Positions 61,024-64,000 of a stretch of 64,000 nt of DNA are shown here, in pieces. The position numbers were made by a program, and so were the translations under genes. The stretch covers positions 337,306 to 401,305 of the forward strand of contig QEVS01000001.1 of NCBI GenBank assembly GCA_003577245.1. The letters run 5' to 3'. Below the pieces are notes generated by a model. The model was given only the letters and a program-made list of their open reading frames with translations, had not been told where the DNA came from and did no database searches. How positions within the stretch are numbered: the stretch's first letter is position 1; every line of letters begins with the position of its first letter. This stretch comes from a bacterium. Lineage in GTDB: Bacteria; Chloroflexota; Dehalococcoidia; Tepidiformales; Tepidiformaceae.

Positions 61024-61041
61024 TCAAAATCTGGAACGAAT

Positions 61042-61509
61042 ATGAACCGTCCCCGCGACATCCACGAAACCACCCTCAGCTACCTGCTCCGCACGGCCCA
61101 CACGGCCATGAACCGCGCCGTTTTCCGGCGCCTCGCCGAGCGCGGGTTTGGCGATGTCGATGTGGCCAGCCGCCACATCTTTCCCCACCTGCGCCCCGGA
61201 GGTACCCGCCTCACCGAGATCGCCGAGCGCGCCGACCTTACCAAGCAGGCCGTCGGCTACCTCGTCGATGCCCTCGAGTCGCGCGGATACGTCGAGCGCG
61301 TTCCCGACCCGACCGACCGCCGCGCCAAGCTCGTCCGCTGGACCGAGCGGGGACTCGAACAGGACCGCATTGCCATGGAATCGTTCGCCGATACCGAGCG
61401 CCGCTGGGCCGAAGCCCTTGGCCCGGGCGAGGTTGCGAAGCTCCGCGAAGTCCTCGAGCGACTCGCCGACTACCTGGAGGAGCAAACCCAGGGCGCCCGC
61501 GGCCGTTAG
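61042..61509 (+). CDS. MarR-family transcriptional regulator
   Basis: 155 residues from ATG 61042. Winged-helix core: TRLTEIAERADLTKQAVGYLVDALESRGYVERVPDPTDRRAKLVRWTERG, including the D-x-R-D/A-K wing. N- and C-terminal helices give the dimerisation domain. Divergent from the DUF2269 gene, with a perfect palindrome covering both promoters, so it is likely autoregulated and represses the divergent unit until a ligand binds. Ligand unknown. Confidence 0.92.
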   Translation: MNRPRDIHETTLSYLLRTAHTAMNRAVFRRLAERGFGDVDVASRHIFPHLRPGGTRLTEIAERADLTKQAVGYLVDALESRGYVERVPDPTDRRAKLVRWTERGLEQDRIAMESFADTERRWAEALGPGEVAKLREVLERLADYLEEQTQGARGR

Positions 61510-61675
61510 CCCGCGCCGTTTCTCCCGCGTGCTGGCTGGACCGCCAATCAACGGTCGCAACGTCCGCTACGCTCTTCCACCGGCCCCCGTAGCGCAGTCA
61601 GCCACCCCACGCCATCGCGCAGGGGACCCGTGCGCGGTACACTATGTCGCCAGCTACAACCCGGGAGCCCCCGCC

Positions 61676-62572
61676 ATGACCGAACTGGGCCGCCTCCTCA
61701 CGGCGATGGTCACCCCCTACACGCCCGACGGCGAAGTCGACTACCCCCACGCCCGCAAGCTCGCCCGCTACCTCGTGAGCGCCGGGAACGACGGGGTGGT
61801 CGTCACCGGCACGACCGGGGAAGCCCCGCTTCTCACCGACGACGAGAAGATCCGCCTCTGGGCAGAGGTCAAGCAGGAGCTTGGCGCCGGCGCCACCGTG
61901 GTCGCCGGGGCGGGCACCAACGACACCCGCCACTCAATCCACCTCGTTCGCGAAGCTGAGCGCGCCGGTATCGACGCCGTCCTGGCGGTCGTTCCTTACT
62001 ACCTTCGCCCCCCGCAGGAAGGCATCTACCAGCACTTCCGCGCTATTGCCGAAAGCACTTCCCTCCCGGTCATCGTCTACAACGTGCCCACTCGCACCGG
62101 CATCAACATGACCGTCGAAACCATGCTCCGCGTCGCCGAGCTGCCCGGTATTGTCGGCGACAAGGAGGCCAACGGCGACCTCGCCCATTCCGCCGAGATC
62201 ATAGAACGCGCCCCCGGGCTCAAAATCTGGAGCGGCAACGACAACGACAACTTCCCCCTCTGGTGCCTGGGCGCGTACGGCGCCATCAGCGTCACCGGTC
62301 ACATCGTCGCCGGTCAGTTGAAGCGCATGCTCCAGCACTCCCTCGCCGGCCGCACCGCCGAGGCTGCCGTCATCCACCGCCGCCTCGTGCCACTCACCAA
62401 CGCCTGCTTCGCCAACGGCAGCCCCAGCACCATCCGCTACGTGCTCCGCCAGCTCGGCTTCGAAATCGGCGCGCCACGCCTGCCCGTCGTCGAGCCCGGC
62501 GAAGCAGTTGGCGCCACCGTCATGGCCGAGGTCCGCCGGCACCAGCTCGACATCCCTGTTCCCAGCCGCTGA
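61676..62572 (+). CDS. dapA: 4-hydroxy-tetrahydrodipicolinate synthase (DapA family)
   Basis: A 298-residue class I aldolase. LTAMVTPYTPDGEVDY start, VVTGTTGEAPLLTDDEK, VIVYNVPTRTGINM with the catalytic Tyr, and Schiff-base Lys in VGDKEANGDL (usually G-x-K-E-A/x). WSGNDNDNF and GAISVTGHIV follow. It condenses pyruvate with aspartate semialdehyde for lysine/diaminopimelate synthesis if it is true DapA; related lyases (NanA, KDG aldolase) share the fold. ATG 61676 after GGGAG. Not in a lys operon. Confidence 0.9.
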   Translation: MTELGRLLTAMVTPYTPDGEVDYPHARKLARYLVSAGNDGVVVTGTTGEAPLLTDDEKIRLWAEVKQELGAGATVVAGAGTNDTRHSIHLVREAERAGIDAVLAVVPYYLRPPQEGIYQHFRAIAESTSLPVIVYNVPTRTGINMTVETMLRVAELPGIVGDKEANGDLAHSAEIIERAPGLKIWSGNDNDNFPLWCLGAYGAISVTGHIVAGQLKRMLQHSLAGRTAEAAVIHRRLVPLTNACFANGSPSTIRYVLRQLGFEIGAPRLPVVEPGEAVGATVMAEVRRHQLDIPVPSR

Positions 62573-62763
62573 CCGCCGCCAACACAGGAGCGCGCTATCC
62601 CTTGCCGGCGCCGGGCAGCCGCTGCGTCTCTCCCGCGAACCGGCATAGCCACCGGGCAGTTGGCCCGGCCGCCGTCTCGAACAGCCACATCCCGTTCGAA
62701 AGGGCTGTGCAGCGCCTTCCCCCGGTGCTAACTTGCGCGGGAGATAACAGGGAGGTTCGGACC

Positions 62764-63468
62764 ATGTCCCAGCCCGAGCTGGTGCAGCGCGCCTACACCG
62801 CGATCATGCGCCACAGCGTGGAGCACGGGGTCGCACCCCACTTCACGACCCTCGCCCGCGAAATCGGCGTCACCCCCGACGATGCCCTTGATCTCCAGGG
62901 AGAGGCTGCGAAGGCCGCCGTCGGCTGCTGGATCAGCCACGACACCGACTATATCCACTCCTTCGCACCCTTCTCCAACCTGCCCACCCAGTACCGCCTG
63001 AGCGTGGACGGAGTTGAGAAATGGTATGGCCAGTGAGGGCTCGAATCGCTGGCCGTGCGCTGGCTCTTCCCCGGCAAAGAAGTCCGCATCGATGCCCCCT
63101 GCCTCGACTGCGGCGAGCCCATCGTCGTCCGCATGCGCGACGAAGAGATCCTCGAGGTTGATCCGCCCGAAACCGTCGGCCACACCGTCCGCTCATTCGT
63201 CAAACGGAGCGATGAATCGGCGGCCTTCAGGTGAAGCCGCATGAACCTCTTCCGGTCGGAAGAGCATGCAAAGGCCTGGTCCCGGTACGAGCCTGAGTCG
63301 GCGGATGGCATCCTGCCGCTGGCGGAGTGGGCCCGCATCTTCAGCGGACCCCTCTTCCGCGACCGCCTGCGCGAAGACTACCTTTCCCGTCGAGGCGAAG
63401 GGATGGCCGCCTTCATGCAGGCAATCGCCGGCCTGGCGAAGACAGGGCCATTCTGGCAGCCCGGCTAA
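62764..63468 (+). CDS. Alkylmercury-lyase (MerB)-like selenoprotein with two in-frame UGA codons
   Basis: One frame of 234 codons from ATG 62764 (GGGAGG 9 bases upstream) to TAA 63468, containing TGA at 63034-63036 (codon 91) and 63232-63234 (codon 157). The N-terminal ~80 residues are the MerB helical domain. The core then matches E. coli MerB piece by piece. VEKWYGQ[U]GLESLA aligns with the Cys96/Asp99 site (RLYAWCALDTL); the Glu three residues after the first Sec replaces Asp99. DAPCLDCGEPIVV aligns with the Cys117 segment, and FR[U]SRMNLFRSEEHAKAW with the Cys159 segment ahead of HFF. Both TGAs thus replace the two catalytic cysteines. Stem-loops follow both. MerB cleaves C-Hg bonds; here no mer genes are nearby and the substrate is unknown. 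Family and recoding are inferred; a gene finder would call two short unrelated genes. Confidence 0.82.
63037..63072 (+). promoter_or_regulatory. Candidate bacterial SECIS element 1
   Basis: Immediately after the first TGA: GGG (63037-63039) pairs with CCC (63070-63072), GAA (63043-63045) with TTC (63067-63069), and GGCC (63051-63054) with GGCT (63062-63065). The apical loop GTGCGCT begins with GU, 22-23 nucleotides from the U of UGA. The stem is interrupted by an internal loop, so it is weaker than element 2. Confidence 0.5.
63239..63269 (+). promoter_or_regulatory. Candidate bacterial SECIS element 2
   Basis: GCATG (63239-63243) pairs with CATGC (63265-63269). A 3-base bulge AAC follows, then CTCTTCC (63247-63253) pairs perfectly with GGAAGAG (63258-63264) around loop GGTC. 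The upper stem-loop starts 12 bases after the TGA and the loop G-G-U falls at nucleotides 23-25 counting from the U of UGA. That is close to what I recall of the E. coli fdhF arrangement (about 11 bases, loop G and U at 23-24). Confidence 0.78.
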
Positions 63469-63653
63469 GCTTGCCGGCCCCGGCTGAACGACCAGATGAT
63501 GGGCGGGAGAGCGGGGCCAGGGTCGAGGGCGACCATATGTTCCCGTTGGCCGTAGCCGCTGAGGTGGCCAGGAAGGTGCGGGCACCCTGCGTTCCATGCC
63601 TTCGCCTTAGGCAAACCATCGGCGCCTCTGGTCGTGATGCGGCCTGACTACGC
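63469..63653. other. Non-coding spacer, nothing recognised
   Basis: 185 bases between the selenoprotein stop and the C-terminal fragment on the other strand. No gene, tRNA, hairpin with U-tract or repeat was recognised. Short frames exist but lack ribosome sites and family resemblance. Confidence 0.5.
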
Positions 63654-63764
63654 CTATAGCCCCTCGAAGTACGTACGCATTCTCTTGGCCATGAGTCGCC
63701 GCCGCTCGGACAGAAACTCTGGGAAGTCCTCGACGGTGAGCCGCTCCATTCCTTCTGGTAAGCA
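63654..63764 (-). pseudogene. C-terminal fragment of an unidentified gene
   Basis: The minus strand reads LPEGMERLTVEDFPEFLSERR followed by RLMAKRMRTYFEGL and a TAG at 63656-63654. It looks like the charged helical end of a larger protein (the VEDFPEFLSERRRLMAKRM pattern recalls C-termini of nuclease or ATPase-type proteins, not assignable). The frame has no matching upstream part: at about 63760 the sequence changes to an RHS gene on the other strand. A short self-standing protein from the internal ATG is unlikely. Confidence 0.45.
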
Positions 63765-64000
63765 ATTTTGATGGCAACCGCTACGTCTACGGCGCCGGGC
63801 TGGAGTCGATGGTGACCCCCACCGGCAGCTACTACTACCTGGCCGACGGTCTGGGCTCGACCATGGCGATGGTCGATAGTACCGGCATGGTGCAGAAGAG
63901 CTACACCTACGACGTCTACGGCAAGCCGGCGGCCACCGGAGCGCTGGCGAACGAGTTCGACTTCGCGGGCCAGCAGACCGATCCCACGGGCCTCCAGTAC
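63740..64000 (+). pseudogene. RHS-repeat-associated core fragment (5' end missing, runs off window)
   Basis: In frame with the window end the sequence reads FDGNRYVYGAGLES, then YYYLADGLGSTMAMVDSTG, SYTYDVYGKPAATG and FDFAGQQTDPTGLQY. This is the classic RHS-repeat-associated core (YYxxDxLGSxxxxxDxxG, YDxYGxxxxxxG, FxGQxxDxxTGLYY). A stop at 63737 and the absence of a start and of upstream YD repeats show that the 5' part is missing; homology begins at about 63767. RHS proteins deliver variable C-terminal toxins; the toxin end would lie beyond the window. Confidence 0.82.

Noticed and set aside
62764..63036. Ordinary 90-residue protein or simple pseudogene ending at the first TGA
   Set aside because: Conserved MerB-like sequence continues in the same frame through two TGAs placed exactly at catalytic Cys columns, each followed by a SECIS-like hairpin; no frameshift or other stop.

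Overview
This is a dense, GC-rich (clearly above 60% G+C by eye) bacterial chromosome segment with about 75 protein genes, two tRNAs and very short spacers. Many genes overlap by 1-4 bases (ATGA, GTGA, TTGA junctions), and GTG or TTG starts are common. The gene set suggests a member of the Chloroflexota (Dehalococcoidia/Tepidiformia-like) or a neighbouring lineage. The clues are a fused CofG-CofH FO synthase with an F420-type LLM enzyme, archaeal-type split methylmalonyl-CoA mutase with epimerase and MeaB, a two-subunit class I fumarase, a MocR regulator, Lhr helicase next to a Nei glycosylase, and bPH and DinB-like proteins. The taxonomic placement is inference.

Layout. 0-7.5 kb: L-threonine aldolase (cut by the window edge), a PilZ-like protein, a degenerate nucleotidyltransferase, an adenylate/guanylate cyclase, tRNA-Pro, a TRIC-type channel, a rhodanese, three methyltransferases and a beta-carbonic anhydrase. 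7.5-14.7 kb: FbiC diverging from an HxlR regulator, UppP, two SDR dehydrogenases, YbaK, a zinc-ribbon/Gly-rich protein and tRNA-Met. 14.7-25.7 kb: an orphan mutase large subunit, Lhr-Nei, glutamyl-tRNA reductase, and fumarase alpha/beta with a GNAT gene between them. 25.7-40.3 kb: a YjfB-like peptide, an SDR, NadB-NadC, Def-LOG-like-enolase, a branched-chain aminotransferase, MocR diverging from a NimA-like flavoprotein, and a two-domain HD-GYP protein. 40.4-49 kb: a co-oriented methylmalonyl-CoA cluster (mutase large subunit, DinB-like, three VOC proteins including the epimerase, B12 subunit, MeaB), running into DUF2344, GNAT, phosphatase, FtsB-like and TilS genes. 49-58 kb: a CysQ-like phosphatase, an F420-type LLM enzyme, HisS diverging from bifunctional Rel, and a four-gene double ABC export operon.

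58-64 kb is different in character. It holds a truncated SDR fused in frame to an esterase lipoprotein that is broken by an amber codon, an apparently clipped membrane gene, a MarR-controlled divergent unit with a perfect 10+3+10 palindrome, a DapA homologue, and finally a fragment junction into an RHS-repeat gene. Inside it lies the most striking object of the window, at 62764-63468. This is one reading frame for an alkylmercury-lyase (MerB)-like protein interrupted by exactly two TGA codons. Both fall at the positions of the two catalytic cysteines of MerB, and each is followed at about the same distance by a stem-loop whose apical loop starts GU or GGU. I interpret it as a double-selenocysteine MerB-family selenoprotein with in-frame SECIS elements. 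No SelA/B/C/D gene is in the window, so this needs the rest of the genome to confirm.

How parts work together: propionyl/methylmalonyl-CoA entry to succinyl-CoA (mutase, epimerase, MeaB) feeds the TCA cycle, where fumarase acts. FbiC makes the F420 chromophore used by the LLM enzyme. NadB/NadC make NAD. Signalling is represented by the cyclase, PilZ-like, HD-GYP and Rel proteins.
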